64,000 nt of DNA from Umezawaea sp042738955 (GCF_042738955.1 NZ_JBHYHC010000050.1:5003-69002), one strand, 5' to 3'; positions 16,867-26,056 are shown, counted from the first letter of the stretch. The notes: generated by a model from the letters alone, not told the origin. Numbers and translations are program-made.

Positions 16867-17322
16867 TCACTGGTTTCGTAGGGCTTGGGCGATTTGCTGT
16901 AGGACCGGGGTGGCCGTGGTGACGTCCGACTTGGTCAGGTGGTCGAAGACGAACTTGCGGACGCGTGCCAGGTGGCCTGGGTAGGCGGATTGCAGAGTCT
17001 TCAGGCCGGCGGGTGTCAAGGAGGCCAGGGAGCTGCGGCCGTCCGAGTCGGACTTGCACTTCGCCACCAGGGTGCGTTTTTCCAGGCTGTCCACGACTCT
17101 GCTGATCCTGCTGAGGGACAGCGAGGTCGTAGTGGCCAAAGTGGACAGTCGCAGTTCTCTTTCCGGGGCCTCGGAGAGGGCTACCAGGACCGAGTACTCC
17201 GTCATGGTCAGGCCGCTCTCGCGGAGGAACTGGTCGTCCAGTGCTCGGGGCAGCGCTTGGACCACGTCGGTGAGCGCCCGCCACAGGGCTTCCTCGTCGC
17301 CGTCCAGGGGTTTTGGGGCCAC
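16867..17322 (-). CDS. MarR-family transcriptional regulator
   Basis: 151 residues from the GTG at 17322; a TTG at 17340 is an alternative, and the longer frame overlaps the divergent gene. The winged helix is visible in LTMTEYSVLVALSEAPERELRLSTLATTTSLSLSRISRVVDSLEKRTLVAKCKSDSDGRSSLASLTPAGL, with the D-x-R wing (SDGRS). The C-terminal helix would make the dimer. Divergent from the metallo-beta-lactamase-fold gene, which it probably controls. Confidence 0.8.
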   Translation of the reverse strand: MAPKPLDGDEEALWRALTDVVQALPRALDDQFLRESGLTMTEYSVLVALSEAPERELRLSTLATTTSLSLSRISRVVDSLEKRTLVAKCKSDSDGRSSLASLTPAGLKTLQSAYPGHLARVRKFVFDHLTKSDVTTATPVLQQIAQALRNQ

Positions 17323-17413
17323 GGGGGCGACTGTAGCCAACGCTTGCTTGCCAACACAAACAGAAAGCGCTCGCCTCCACGAGGGGGTGGGCCGCCTGAG
17401 GTGAAGGACCGTC

Positions 17414-18466
17414 ATGAACTCGAACAGGCGCAAGTTCCTCACGTTCGCCGCGCTCGCGGTGCCGACGGCGGGTGGGATGCTCGCGTTGCCGGGCACGGCG
17501 TTCGGCGCGTCGGGCGACCTGCCCGACTTCCTGCCGATCCCGCGCGCGTCGCTCGGACCCGCGGTCAACGCCGACGGGTACCACGTGGACAGGATCAAGG
17601 GGAACCTCTACTGGGTCACCGATTCCTTCTACCAGGCCATGTTCCTGACCACGCGCGACGGCGTCGTGCTGGTCGACGCGCCGCCGACGATCGGCCACAA
17701 CCTGCAACGCGCCATCGACGACGTCACGAAGGTCAACGGCAGGCCGAACAAGGTCACGCACCTCGTGCACTCGCACTTCCACGCCGACCACGTCGGCGCC
17801 TCCGGGATCTTCGGCAAGAACGTCGAACGCGTGGCGCACAAGGAGACCGCGCGGCTGCTGCGCGAGGCCCGCGACCCGAACCGGCCGGTGCCCACGACGA
17901 CGTTCGACGACCACTACACGCTGCGCGTGGGCGGTGAGACGTTGCAGCTCGACCACCACGGGCCGAACCACTCCCCCGACAACATCTTCATCCACGCGCC
18001 GAACCAGGAAACCCTGATGGTGGTGGACGTCGTGTACCCCGGCTGGGCGCCGTTCAAGGGGCTCGGGGTCTCGCAGGAGGTGCCGAACTGGGTGCGGATG
18101 CACGACGTGGCGCTGCGCTACCCGTGGCGGACGCTCGTCAGCGGCCACCTCGGCAGGCTCGGCACGCGCACCGACGTGACCCTGCAACGCGACTACGTCA
18201 CCGACCTGCGGACCGGCGCCGAGGCCGCCATCGCGAACCTGGACCCGTCCCCCTACTTCGCGAAGTACGGACCCGCGGCCAACGCGTGGGCGATCTTCGA
18301 CGGCTACCTGGACGAGGCCGCCCGACTCGCGGCCGACCCGGTGATCGCCAAGTACGCGGGCACGCTCGCCGCGGTGGACGTCTTCACCTTCGACAACGCC
18401 TTCGCGCTGGTCGAGTCGGCGCGCATCGACGCGGGACGGCTGGGGCCGTTCGCCATCCACCCCTAG
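17414..18466 (+). CDS. exported metallo-beta-lactamase-fold hydrolase
   Basis: 350 residues. The N-terminus NSNRRKFLTFAALAVPTAGG is a Tat-type signal (RRKFL) with likely cleavage after AFGA near residue 31-32. The metal site is HSHFHADH (119-126), followed by further His in LDHHGPNHSPDNIFIH and the GHLGRLG segment. The substrate is not evident; such MBL proteins include lactonases, sulfatases and quorum-quenching enzymes. GAAGGA before the ATG supports the start. It ends at a strong bidirectional hairpin. Confidence 0.8.
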   Translation: MNSNRRKFLTFAALAVPTAGGMLALPGTAFGASGDLPDFLPIPRASLGPAVNADGYHVDRIKGNLYWVTDSFYQAMFLTTRDGVVLVDAPPTIGHNLQRAIDDVTKVNGRPNKVTHLVHSHFHADHVGASGIFGKNVERVAHKETARLLREARDPNRPVPTTTFDDHYTLRVGGETLQLDHHGPNHSPDNIFIHAPNQETLMVVDVVYPGWAPFKGLGVSQEVPNWVRMHDVALRYPWRTLVSGHLGRLGTRTDVTLQRDYVTDLRTGAEAAIANLDPSPYFAKYGPAANAWAIFDGYLDEAARLAADPVIAKYAGTLAAVDVFTFDNAFALVESARIDAGRLGPFAIHP

Positions 18467-18478
18467 GCCGCCGCTCGT

Positions 18479-18513
18479 CGCGGGAATCCCGGTGGCGCAC
18501 CGGGATTCCCGCG
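18479..18513. terminator. bidirectional terminator hairpin
   Basis: Perfect 16-bp arms (18479-18494 and 18498-18513) around a 3-nt loop, placed between the convergent MBL and VOC genes. No T tract on either side, as is usual in high-GC actinomycetes. Confidence 0.7.
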
Positions 18514-18523
18514 ATCGGAACGG

Positions 18524-18943
18524 CTAGTAGGCGGCCACGACGTCGAGGACCCAGGTGACGCCGAAGCGGTCCTTGACCATCCCGTAGAGCGGCGAGCCCC
18601 ACGGGGCGGGGCCGAGGTCGGACAGCACGGTGGCGTCCTGGACGAGGCCGTTCCAGTAGGACGTGATCTCGTCGGTCGAGTCGCCGCGGACCGAGACGTA
18701 CACCGGCTTCTCGCCCCGGTCGTAGGACTGGGTGGACGGGACGTCGAAGGCCATGACGTGGAAGCCGTTGTCGGCGCGGACCTCGCCCCAGGTGATCTGG
18801 TCGGCCTCGGACGGGTCCACCGGGGTGCCCGCTTCCCCGTGGGTGAACAGCTGGGTCTTCCCGCCGAACACCGACTGGTAGAACTCCAGCGCCGCACGGG
18901 CGTCGCCGCGGAAGTTCAGGTGCGTGGTGGTCGTGATGGCCAT
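18524..18943 (-). CDS. VOC-superfamily (PhnB/glyoxalase-like) protein
   Basis: 139 residues with the 'PhnB-like' arrangement: HLNFRGDARAALEFYQSVFGGK at the start, VMAFDVPSTQS in the middle, and WGSPLYGMVKDRFGVTWVLDV at the end. Such proteins use a divalent metal in a beta-alpha-beta-beta-beta fold. The function is unknown; many are annotated as 3-demethylubiquinone methyltransferase by old convention. GGAGGAG precedes the ATG. Confidence 0.8.
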   Translation of the reverse strand: MAITTTTHLNFRGDARAALEFYQSVFGGKTQLFTHGEAGTPVDPSEADQITWGEVRADNGFHVMAFDVPSTQSYDRGEKPVYVSVRGDSTDEITSYWNGLVQDATVLSDLGPAPWGSPLYGMVKDRFGVTWVLDVVAAY

Positions 18944-19030
18944 CGGGGGCTCCTCCGTGATCGGGTGTCGAACACGGTCAGCTTCACAGCAGTAGAGGAC
19001 AGGGTGCGGCCTCTACTCGACACGACTTCG

Positions 19031-19585
19031 TCAGACGCGGGCGATCCGCAGGCACAGGCGGCGGAGGACGGCGCGCAGTTCGTCGTCGGGCAGGTGGGTC
19101 AGGCTGCGGGTGGCCGGGCCCAGGTCGTTGACCATGGCGAAGGCGGCCCGCTGGTCGGGGGTCGGGTCGTCGCCGAACAGCAGGCGCAGGCCGCGGGCCG
19201 CCAGCTCGTCGAGCCTGCGGCTGATGCCCTCGTGCCTGCGGATGATCGGGTCCTCGCGGTTCATCGGCGCGACGGTGCGGTGCGCGACGACGACCTGCTC
19301 CACGAACCCGTCCACCACGAACTCCAGCCGCGCCCGCTTGCCCCTGATGGCCTCGGCCTGGTCGAGCAACGCCGTGAGCGCGAGCACCGCGCCCTCCAGG
19401 AGGGCTTCGAGGATCTCCACCTTGGTGTGGAAGTAGTAGTAGACGTTGGCCTTCGTCACGCCCATGGTGTCCGCGATGAGCTGCAACGACGTCGCGTCGA
19501 ACCCCTGCTCGACGAACAGCTTCCTCGCCGTTTCGAGCACGGACCTGCGGGTGTTCTCGGCTTGTTCGGCGCGGGTCGGCGACAT
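19031..19585 (-). CDS. TetR-family transcriptional regulator
   Basis: 184 residues. The N-terminal helix-turn-helix reads VLETARKLFVEQGFDATSLQLIADTMGVTKANVYYYFHTKVEIL, standard for TetR. The C-terminal ligand domain has no recognisable signature. The neighbouring VOC and aminotransferase genes are possible targets, but no obvious operator was found. Confidence 0.85.
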   Translation of the reverse strand: MSPTRAEQAENTRRSVLETARKLFVEQGFDATSLQLIADTMGVTKANVYYYFHTKVEILEALLEGAVLALTALLDQAEAIRGKRARLEFVVDGFVEQVVVAHRTVAPMNREDPIIRRHEGISRRLDELAARGLRLLFGDDPTPDQRAAFAMVNDLGPATRSLTHLPDDELRAVLRRLCLRIARV

Positions 19586-19685
19586 GCGGCGATGGTAGTC
19601 GGGGTGGTGGCACGGGTTCGTTGGCCGATCGGCTTGCGAAATCGAGGAGTCGCCGAGATGGTCGACTTCTCGACAGCAGGGCGAT

Positions 19686-20852
19686 CTACAGCGACGACCA
19701 CGCCTTCGCGAGTCGTCGGGCCGCTTCGGCGAGGGTGGTGGGGGTGTGGAAGCTGTAGGAGAGGCGGATCGTGGGGGTTGGGGTGTGGCCGAAGTTGGAG
19801 CCTGGGATGACCGGGGTGCCTGCTTCTCGGGCCGCGGTGAGGGCCGCTGATTCGGTGATGCCGTTGGGGAGGGTGCACCAGAGGAAGAAGCCGCCTGGTG
19901 GGGTGGTCAGGTGGAAGCCTGGTGGGAGGTCGGTCGACAGGGTGGTGGTGAGGGCGTCTCGGCGTTGGCGTAGTTGGTCGCGTAGCCAGGTGACGTGGTG
20001 GTGGTACGCGCCGGTTTCCATCAGGCCCGCGACGGTGACGGCTGCCAGGTGGTTGAGGCCGCCGCCGCTGCTGAAGACCGCGCTGTCGGCCATCGCGGTC
20101 GCGGTGGCCGGGTCGGTGGCGAGCCAGCCGAGGCGTAGGCCGGGGGCCAGGGACTTGGAGAACGTGCCCAGGCGGAGGACGCCCCGGTAGTCCGCGAGGG
20201 AGGCCACCGACGGGGGTGGTGGGGTGTCGAAGGCGATGTCGGCGTAGGCGTCGTCCTCGACGATGGTGACGTCGTGGTTTCTTGCCACCTCGATCAACGC
20301 CAGGCGGCGGTCCAGCGGGGCTACCAGGCCGGTGGGGTTGTGGAATGTCGGCAGGAGGTAGATGAAGGCCACGTTCGTGCCGGTGGAGCGGTGGTCGTGG
20401 AGGGCCTCGTCGAGCGCTGTCGGGATCATGCCGGAGGTGTCCATGGGGACGCGGGTGAGGGTCAGGCCGCGTTCGGTGAAGACGCGGGTGCCGTAGTCGT
20501 AGGACAGTTGGTCGGTCACGACCGCGCCGGGGGGTGCGTGGCGGGCCAGGAGGTCGAGGGTGGTGGACGTGCCCGCGGTGATGACCACCTGGTCCGCGTG
20601 GCACGGGGGGCCGTCGGCCTTGCCGATGCGGGCCGCGAGGGCTTCACGCAGGGGTAGTGGGCCCTGGTTCTCGCCGTAGGTCAGGGCCGCTGGGCCGTAG
20701 TCGGCGAAGGCGTCGGCGTACGCCGTGCGGAGCAGGTCGGTCGGCAGGAGCGCGGGGTCGAGGTGGCCCGGACCCAGGTCGATCACGCCCTCGGGTTCGG
20801 CGATCTGCACGATTCCGGCCAACCATCGCGATCCACCCGGCACCACGGCCAC
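19686..20852 (-). CDS. PLP-dependent aminotransferase, 2-aminoadipate-transaminase type
   Basis: 388 residues, fold-type I class I/II aminotransferase without a GntR domain. Landmarks are LTYGENQGPLPLREALAARI, VVITAGTSTTLDLLAR, LLPTFHNPTGLVAP, VEDDAYADI and the PLP lysine in LGTFSKSLAPGLRLGW. The closest functional group is LysN-like 2-aminoadipate or aromatic/branched-chain transaminases; the substrate is not determined. It is divergent from the PadR gene. Confidence 0.8.
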   Translation of the reverse strand: MAVVPGGSRWLAGIVQIAEPEGVIDLGPGHLDPALLPTDLLRTAYADAFADYGPAALTYGENQGPLPLREALAARIGKADGPPCHADQVVITAGTSTTLDLLARHAPPGAVVTDQLSYDYGTRVFTERGLTLTRVPMDTSGMIPTALDEALHDHRSTGTNVAFIYLLPTFHNPTGLVAPLDRRLALIEVARNHDVTIVEDDAYADIAFDTPPPPSVASLADYRGVLRLGTFSKSLAPGLRLGWLATDPATATAMADSAVFSSGGGLNHLAAVTVAGLMETGAYHHHVTWLRDQLRQRRDALTTTLSTDLPPGFHLTTPPGGFFLWCTLPNGITESAALTAAREAGTPVIPGSNFGHTPTPTIRLSYSFHTPTTLAEAARRLAKAWSSL

Positions 20853-20941
20853 CTCTCCTCCGTTGTCACGACGAGTCAGAGGGTGCCACGACCGGCCGCA
20901 CGGTCCGCGGGTTTGCCTTCGGCCGGTCTACCCTCGGCGGC

Positions 20942-21451
20942 ATGGAGTGGGCGTTGCCGGAGTGGACGGTGCTGGCGCTGCTGGGCGAGGAGCCGCGGCA
21001 CGGGTTCGCGGTCGCGGCGCTGACGGCGGCCGACGGGGCGCTCGGGCGGGTCTGGACCGTGCCGCGGCCGATGGTCTACCGGGCGCTGGGGCGGCTGGAG
21101 GGCGCCGAGCTGATCACGCCGGTGACCGTGGAGTCCGGTCCTGGTCCACAAAGGACCGTGTACGAGGCGACGGCCGCCGGGCGGTCCGCCGTGGCGGAGT
21201 GGCTGGAGCGGCCCGCGGAGCACGTGCGGCAGCTGCGGTCGCACCTGCTGGTCAAGCTGGCACTGCTGCACCGGCGGGGGCTGGCCGCCGACGAGCTGCT
21301 GCGGAGGCAGCGGGCGGTGCTCGAACGGGTGGTGGCGGCCCTCGACGCGGAACCCGGCGAGGGCTTCGACGCGGTGCTGCTGGCGTGGCGGACGACGAAC
21401 GCGAGCGCGGCGCTGCGGTTCGTCGACGAGATCTCGCGCTCCCCGGCGTAA
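20942..21451 (+). CDS. PadR-family transcriptional regulator
   Basis: 169 residues from the ATG at 20942. The winged helix reads WTVLALLGEEPRHGFAVAALTAADGALGRVWTVPRPMVYRALGRLEGAELITPV with the C-terminal LRSHLLVKLALLHRRG dimer helix of PadR subfamily 2. Divergent from the aminotransferase. Confidence 0.8.
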   Translation: MEWALPEWTVLALLGEEPRHGFAVAALTAADGALGRVWTVPRPMVYRALGRLEGAELITPVTVESGPGPQRTVYEATAAGRSAVAEWLERPAEHVRQLRSHLLVKLALLHRRGLAADELLRRQRAVLERVVAALDAEPGEGFDAVLLAWRTTNASAALRFVDEISRSPA

Positions 21452-21482
21452 CGGTTCGGGCCGCCCGGTCGAACTGGGTGTC

Positions 21483-21965
21483 ATGAGGTTCGTGATCGCG
21501 CCCCTACTGCTCGCCGCCCTGACCGCGGGCTGTTCCAGCGTCGTCGCCGGGTCCGGCTCGGCGCTGCCGACCAGCACGACACCGACCACGACAACGACGG
21601 CGGCCACCACCACGACGACGACGACGACCAAGTCGCCCCCCACCAAGCCCACGAGGACGCCCACTCCCCCGCCGACCGCGATCGACGAGAGCGCGCCCGC
21701 CCAGTACTGCACCCACCAGTTCACCGGGGCGCTCGGCAAGCCGATGCTCGCCGTCGTCGTCGAGACCCCGGCGGGCAGGCTCACGTGCGACCGGGCCGAG
21801 GCCGTGCTGGTCGACTACTACACCCAGCGGTCCGACCCGACGACCGGCCTGCCGCCGCTGGCCGTCGGCGACCTGTCGTGCAACCAGATCCCCGAGGGCT
21901 CGCTGGCGCAGGTCGTCTGCTCCGACGGGGACGACCTCATCTACTCGATGTGGCCGCAACGCTGA
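21483..21965 (+). CDS. lipoprotein, function unknown
   Basis: 160 residues. Lipobox LTAGC gives a lipid-anchored Cys at position 17. A Thr/Pro-rich linker (about residues 29-65) follows, with uninterrupted Thr runs, then a ~90-residue domain with four Cys (YCTHQF, LTCDRA, DLSCNQI, VVCSDG), presumably two disulfides outside the cell. Similar small lipoproteins are common in Pseudonocardiales, with no assigned role. Confidence 0.7.
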   Translation: MRFVIAPLLLAALTAGCSSVVAGSGSALPTSTTPTTTTTAATTTTTTTTKSPPTKPTRTPTPPPTAIDESAPAQYCTHQFTGALGKPMLAVVVETPAGRLTCDRAEAVLVDYYTQRSDPTTGLPPLAVGDLSCNQIPEGSLAQVVCSDGDDLIYSMWPQR

Positions 21966-21973
21966 CACGCGAA

Positions 21974-22009
21974 CAGGGTCGGGGGGAGTCGCCGCTCCCA
22001 CCGACCCTG
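21974..22009 (+). terminator. hairpin after the lipoprotein gene
   Basis: CAGGGTCGG at 21974-21982 pairs with CCGACCCTG at 22001-22009, and inner bases extend the stem (GGGAG/CTCCC). It starts 9 bp after the stop codon. Confidence 0.5.
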
Positions 22010-22143
22010 GTCAGTGCGCCGCACCGGTGAGACGCCTCTCGGCGAGTGGCCGCTCGCAGCGGCTGAAGGGTGAGGCCCGGGGGTCCTGCACCGGTGTGGC
22101 AGCCAGTACAACGCCTGGCGCGCCGGGATGTTCCCGGTGTGGC

Positions 22144-22953
22144 TCAGAGCACCACGTGCTCCGCGTAGCGGCTCACGACCCGCGCCAGCACCACGTCCGG
22201 GTCCTCGCGCCACAGGTCGGCGTTGAAGATCTCCACCTCGACGTCGCCGGTGTAGCCGGCCTTCGCGACGAGGCCCCCGAGGCGGCGGAAGTCGATGTGG
22301 CCGTCGCCCATCACACCGCGGGCGAGGAGGGTGTCGGCGGGGAGCGGGGTGATCCAGTCGCACACCTGGAACGAGGCGATGCGGCCCGCCGCCCTGGCGA
22401 TCTGGCGCTCCACGTCCGGGTCCCACCAGACGTGGAAGGTGTCCACGACGACGCCGACGACGGCCGGGTCGTGGGGTTCGGCCAGGTCGAGGGCCTGGCC
22501 GAGGGTGGACAGGACGCCGCGGTCGGCGCAGTAGAGCGGGTGCATCGGTTCGAGCGCGAGGCGGACGCCGTGGTCGGCGGCGTACGGGACCAGTTCGGCG
22601 AGGACGTCGGCGACCCGCGCGCGGGCGGCCGGGAGGTCACGGCTGCCCTCGGGGAGGCCGCCGACGACGAGGACGAGGCAGTCGGCGGCCAGCGCGGCGG
22701 TCTCGTCGATGGCGTGGCGGTTGTCGGCGAGGACCTCGGCGCGGTCGGGGGCGGTGAAGAAGCCGCCGCGGCACAGGGAGGACACCCGCAGGCCCGCGTC
22801 GGTGATCAGGGCCGCCCCGGCGGCGACGCCGACCTCGTGCAGGGGTTCGCGCCAGACGCCGATCGACGGCACGCCCGCCCGGACGCACGCGGCCACGGCT
22901 TCGGGCAGCGTGCAGGCGTTGACGGTCTTCTGGTTGAGGGACAGGCGGTTCAC
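22144..22953 (-). CDS. sugar phosphate isomerase/epimerase (xylose-isomerase-like TIM barrel)
   Basis: 269 residues from a GTG at 22953 that overlaps the stop of the upstream DUF993 gene (GTGA). The TIM-barrel features are RLSLNQKTVNACTL at the start, ALEPMHPLYCADRG with the metal-binding Glu, VVDTFHVWWDPDVE, GDGHIDFRRLGGLV, and EVEIFNADLW. It likely isomerises a keto-sugar or inositol derivative made by the oxidoreductase in the same operon; the exact substrate is unknown. Confidence 0.8.
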   Translation of the reverse strand: MNRLSLNQKTVNACTLPEAVAACVRAGVPSIGVWREPLHEVGVAAGAALITDAGLRVSSLCRGGFFTAPDRAEVLADNRHAIDETAALAADCLVLVVGGLPEGSRDLPAARARVADVLAELVPYAADHGVRLALEPMHPLYCADRGVLSTLGQALDLAEPHDPAVVGVVVDTFHVWWDPDVERQIARAAGRIASFQVCDWITPLPADTLLARGVMGDGHIDFRRLGGLVAKAGYTGDVEVEIFNADLWREDPDVVLARVVSRYAEHVVL

Positions 22954-24098
22954 CGGACCACCCCGTGCACGTCGAGCAGCGCCGACAGGCGGTAGGCGGC
23001 CAGTTCCGGATCGGGGAACAGGCCCGCCCGGTCGGCCAGCAGGTAGGTCTCGACCAGGTGGGGCAGGCTGCGGGCGCTCTGGAGGCCGCCGACCATCGAG
23101 AAGCCGGGTTGCAGGCCGGAAAGCCAGGCCAGGAAGGCGATGCCGGTCTTGTAGTAGTAGGTCGGCGGGCCGAACACGTGCCGCGCCAACGGGAGCGTCG
23201 GGGCGAACGCGGCGTCGTAGGCCGCCTCGTCGCCGTCGTCCAGCGCCTGCAACGCCCGTGACGCGGCGGGGGCGATGGCGGCGAAGACGCCGAGCAGGGC
23301 GTCGCTCCGGTGCACGCCGTCGCCCTTGATCAGCTCCGGGTAGTGGAAGTCGTCGCCGGTGTAGAGGCGCACGCCCTCGGGGAGCCGGGCGCGCAACGCC
23401 TTCTCGTGGTCGGCGTCGAGCAGCGACACCTTCACGCCGTCGATCCGGTCGGCGTGGTGGTGCACGAGGTCCAGGAACGCCGTCGTGGCCTCGCCGACGT
23501 CCGCCGACCCCCAGTAGCCCTCCAACGCCGGGTCGAACACCGGCCCCAGCCAGTGCAGGACCACGGGTGTGTCGGCGAGCGGCAGGATCCGGTCGTAGAC
23601 CCGCCGGTAGTCGGCGGGCCCGGCGGCCAGGCGGGCGAGGTGCCTGCTGGCCATCACGATCGCCTGCGCGCCGGACGCCTGCACCACGTCGAGCTGCTCG
23701 GTGTAGGCGCGGACCACCTGGTCCAGGGTGGTCGCGTCGGCGTGGTCGGTGCCCGCGCCCGCGGCGATCCGGACTCCGAGGACCTTCGCCTCGGCGGCGC
23801 TGCGGCGGATCAGCTCCCGCGTGGTGGCCCAGTCCAGGCCCATGCCGCGCTGGGCGGTGTCCATCGCCTCGGCCACGCCGAACCCGTAGGACCACAGGTG
23901 GCGGCGGAACGCCAGCGTGCTGTCCCAGTCGACCACGGCGGGCGCGCCGGGGCCGTTGTCCCCCAACGGGTCCGCCACGACGTGGGCGGCGGCGAACGCC
24001 ACCCGTGACGTGAACGGCGCGGCCGGTTTGGTCCACGCCACGGGGTCGCCCGGCTCGTGGTCGCGCAGCGAGCCGTCCGGAGCGGGCAGGGTGATCAC
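22950..24098 (-). CDS. DUF993 family protein (dihydrodipicolinate-synthase-like TIM barrel)
   Basis: 382 residues, GTG start overlapping the oxidoreductase stop. FTSRVAFAAAHVVADPLGDN, AEAMDTAQRGMGLDWATTRELI, VVLHWLGPVFDPALEGYWGS and GVKVSLLDADHEKALR are characteristic of DUF993, whose members often sit in sugar or inositol catabolic operons beside Gfo/Idh/MocA enzymes. The Lys in DGVKVSLLD is a candidate Schiff-base residue. Predicted aldolase or lyase step; inference from fold and context. Confidence 0.8.
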   Translation of the reverse strand: MITLPAPDGSLRDHEPGDPVAWTKPAAPFTSRVAFAAAHVVADPLGDNGPGAPAVVDWDSTLAFRRHLWSYGFGVAEAMDTAQRGMGLDWATTRELIRRSAAEAKVLGVRIAAGAGTDHADATTLDQVVRAYTEQLDVVQASGAQAIVMASRHLARLAAGPADYRRVYDRILPLADTPVVLHWLGPVFDPALEGYWGSADVGEATTAFLDLVHHHADRIDGVKVSLLDADHEKALRARLPEGVRLYTGDDFHYPELIKGDGVHRSDALLGVFAAIAPAASRALQALDDGDEAAYDAAFAPTLPLARHVFGPPTYYYKTGIAFLAWLSGLQPGFSMVGGLQSARSLPHLVETYLLADRAGLFPDPELAAYRLSALLDVHGVVR

Positions 24099-25231
24099 AG
24101 CTCGACCCGCCGGTTCGTGCGGGAGGACTCCAGGCCCGCCTGCGCCAGCCGGATGCCGCGCAGGCCCGCCAGGAAGTCGTACGGGTGCGGCGCGTCCTCG
24201 ACCACGTGCCGGACGAACTGCTCCCACTGGGTCTTGAAGCCGTTGTCGAACTCGGTGTTGTCCGGCACCTCCTGCCACTGGGAGCGGTAGGAGCGGGTCT
24301 CCTCCAGGTCCGGGTTCCACACCGGGCGCGGCGTGACCTCCCTGGGCTGCACCACGCACTTGCGCAGGCCCGCCACGGCGCTGCCGAGGGTGCCGTCGAC
24401 CTGGAACTCGACCAGTTCGTCCCGGTGCACGCGCGTGCACCACGACGAGTTGAGCTGGGCGATCACGCCGCCCTCCAGCTCGAAGATGGCGTACGCGGCG
24501 TCGTCGGCCGTGGCCTCGTAGGCCGCGCCCGCCTCGTCGACCCTGGTGGGGATGTGGGTGGCGGTCTTGGCGATCACCGAGGTCACCGCGCCGAACAGGT
24601 TCTCCAGCACGTAGTTCCAGTGGCAGAACATGTCCACGGTGATGCCGCCGCCGTCCTCGGCGCGGTAGTTCCAGCTCGGCCGCTGCGCGGTCTGCCAGTC
24701 GCCCTCGAACACCCAGTAGCCGAACTCGCCGCGCACGCTCAGCACGCGGCCGAAGAACCCGCTGTCCACCAGGCGCTTGAGCTTGAGCAGGCCGGGCAGG
24801 TACAGCTTGTCGTGCACCACGCCGTTCTTCACGCCCGCCTCGGCCGCCCGGCGGGCCAGGGTCAGCGCGCCCTCCACGGACTCGGCGACCGGCTTCTCGG
24901 TGTAGACGTGCCGCCCGGCGTCGATGGCCCGCAGGATGGACTTCTCGCGCACGGCCGTGAGCTGGGCGTCGAAGTACAGCGGGCACGAGTCGTCGCCGAG
25001 CGCCGTGTCGAGGTCCGTGGTCCACCGGGTCAGCCCGTGCCGCTGCGCCATCTCGGCGAGCTTGTCGGCGTTGCGGCCGACGAGCACCGGCTCCAGCTGG
25101 ACCCGTGACCCGTCGGCCAGCTCGACCCCTCCCCGCTCCCTGATCGCGAGCACCGACCGCACGAGGTGCTGCCGGTATCCCATCCGTCCGGTCACGCCGT
25201 TCATCACGACGCCCAGGGTCCGCGTGGCCAT
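24095..25231 (-). CDS. Gfo/Idh/MocA-family oxidoreductase
   Basis: 378 residues. The N-terminal Rossmann start is GVVMNGVTGRMGYRQH, the EKP motif with the conserved Lys is HVYTEKPVAES, and the C-terminal sheet includes SWNYRAEDGGGITVDMFCHW. NAD(P)-dependent oxidation of a sugar or cyclitol is expected. First gene of a three-gene operon (oxidoreductase, DUF993, isomerase) with a LacI operator 10 bp upstream. Confidence 0.82.
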   Translation of the reverse strand: MATRTLGVVMNGVTGRMGYRQHLVRSVLAIRERGGVELADGSRVQLEPVLVGRNADKLAEMAQRHGLTRWTTDLDTALGDDSCPLYFDAQLTAVREKSILRAIDAGRHVYTEKPVAESVEGALTLARRAAEAGVKNGVVHDKLYLPGLLKLKRLVDSGFFGRVLSVRGEFGYWVFEGDWQTAQRPSWNYRAEDGGGITVDMFCHWNYVLENLFGAVTSVIAKTATHIPTRVDEAGAAYEATADDAAYAIFELEGGVIAQLNSSWCTRVHRDELVEFQVDGTLGSAVAGLRKCVVQPREVTPRPVWNPDLEETRSYRSQWQEVPDNTEFDNGFKTQWEQFVRHVVEDAPHPYDFLAGLRGIRLAQAGLESSRTNRRVEL

Positions 25232-25241
25232 TCGACCTCCT

Positions 25242-25259
25242 TTGGAAAGCGCTTTCCAA
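25242..25259. promoter_or_regulatory. LacI-family operator
   Basis: TTGGAAAGCGCTTTCCAA, a perfect 18-bp palindrome with the central CG step that LacI-family repressors intercalate. It lies just upstream of the oxidoreductase start and should control the 25231-22144 operon. The cognate repressor could be the gene at 34106 or lie outside the window. Confidence 0.75.
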
Positions 25260-25282
25260 GTTACCGTACAACAGTTCTCGGA

Positions 25283-26038
25283 TCAGGTGAACCGGGCGAA
25301 CCACTCCGCCGCCGCGCGCAGCGGCCCGTCGACCGGCGGGATCTCCGGGTACCAGGCCTTCTCCCACTCCAGCGACACCCACCCGGACCAGTCGCGCAGC
25401 AGCGAGCCGCACTCGTCCAGCGGCACGTCCCCCAGCCCCGGCGCGACCGGCGTCCCGGCGTCGACGTCCTTGACCTGGAAGTAGCCCAGGTACTCCCCCA
25501 GCACCTCCCGCGTCCGCGCGGGCGCCTCGCCGGAGCGCCACGGGTGCACGGCGTCCCACAGCACGGCGACCAGGTCCGGCTCCTCGAACGGCGTCACCAA
25601 CTCCACGGCGGCCTCCCCGGTCGGGTGCGAGTCGTGCGTCTCGACCAGCAGCCGCACCCCGGCCGCCCGCAGGTCGTCCAGCACGGCCCCGATCCGGCCG
25701 CGCGACTCGCCTGCACCGCCGGGGAACACCCGCACCGACGGCGCTCCGATCCGGTGGGCCAGGTCGATCAACGCCCGCAACTCGGCGACCACGGGCTCGT
25801 CCGGGCCCGGCGCGCACACCTTCGCGTACCCCGCCAGGCAGGCCGCGACGAGCCCGTGGTCGGCGAGCTCCCCCCGTGCCCGGTCGACCTCCCGGCGGGA
25901 GAGCCCGAGGTGCACCTGCTCGTCCGGGTGCGTCCGGATCTCCAGACCCCGACACCCGTGCGAGGCCGCCACGCGGGCCGCCTCGCGCAGGGGGACGCCG
26001 GGCATCCCCAGCGTGCTGACGGCGAACTGCCAGGCCAT
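25283..26038 (-). CDS. second sugar phosphate isomerase/epimerase
   Basis: 251 residues, TIM barrel of the AP-endonuclease-2/xylose-isomerase type. Features are FAVSTLGMPGVPLREAARVAASHGCRGLEIR, the metal-site Glu in LLVETHDSHPTGEAA, LWDAVHPWRSGE, YFQVKDVD and the final SLEWEKAWYP. Reads in the same direction as the LacI-controlled operon, 51 bp ahead of it. Confidence 0.8.
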   Translation of the reverse strand: MAWQFAVSTLGMPGVPLREAARVAASHGCRGLEIRTHPDEQVHLGLSRREVDRARGELADHGLVAACLAGYAKVCAPGPDEPVVAELRALIDLAHRIGAPSVRVFPGGAGESRGRIGAVLDDLRAAGVRLLVETHDSHPTGEAAVELVTPFEEPDLVAVLWDAVHPWRSGEAPARTREVLGEYLGYFQVKDVDAGTPVAPGLGDVPLDECGSLLRDWSGWVSLEWEKAWYPEIPPVDGPLRAAAEWFARFT

Positions 26039-26056
26039 GTCCGTTCCTCCAGACCG

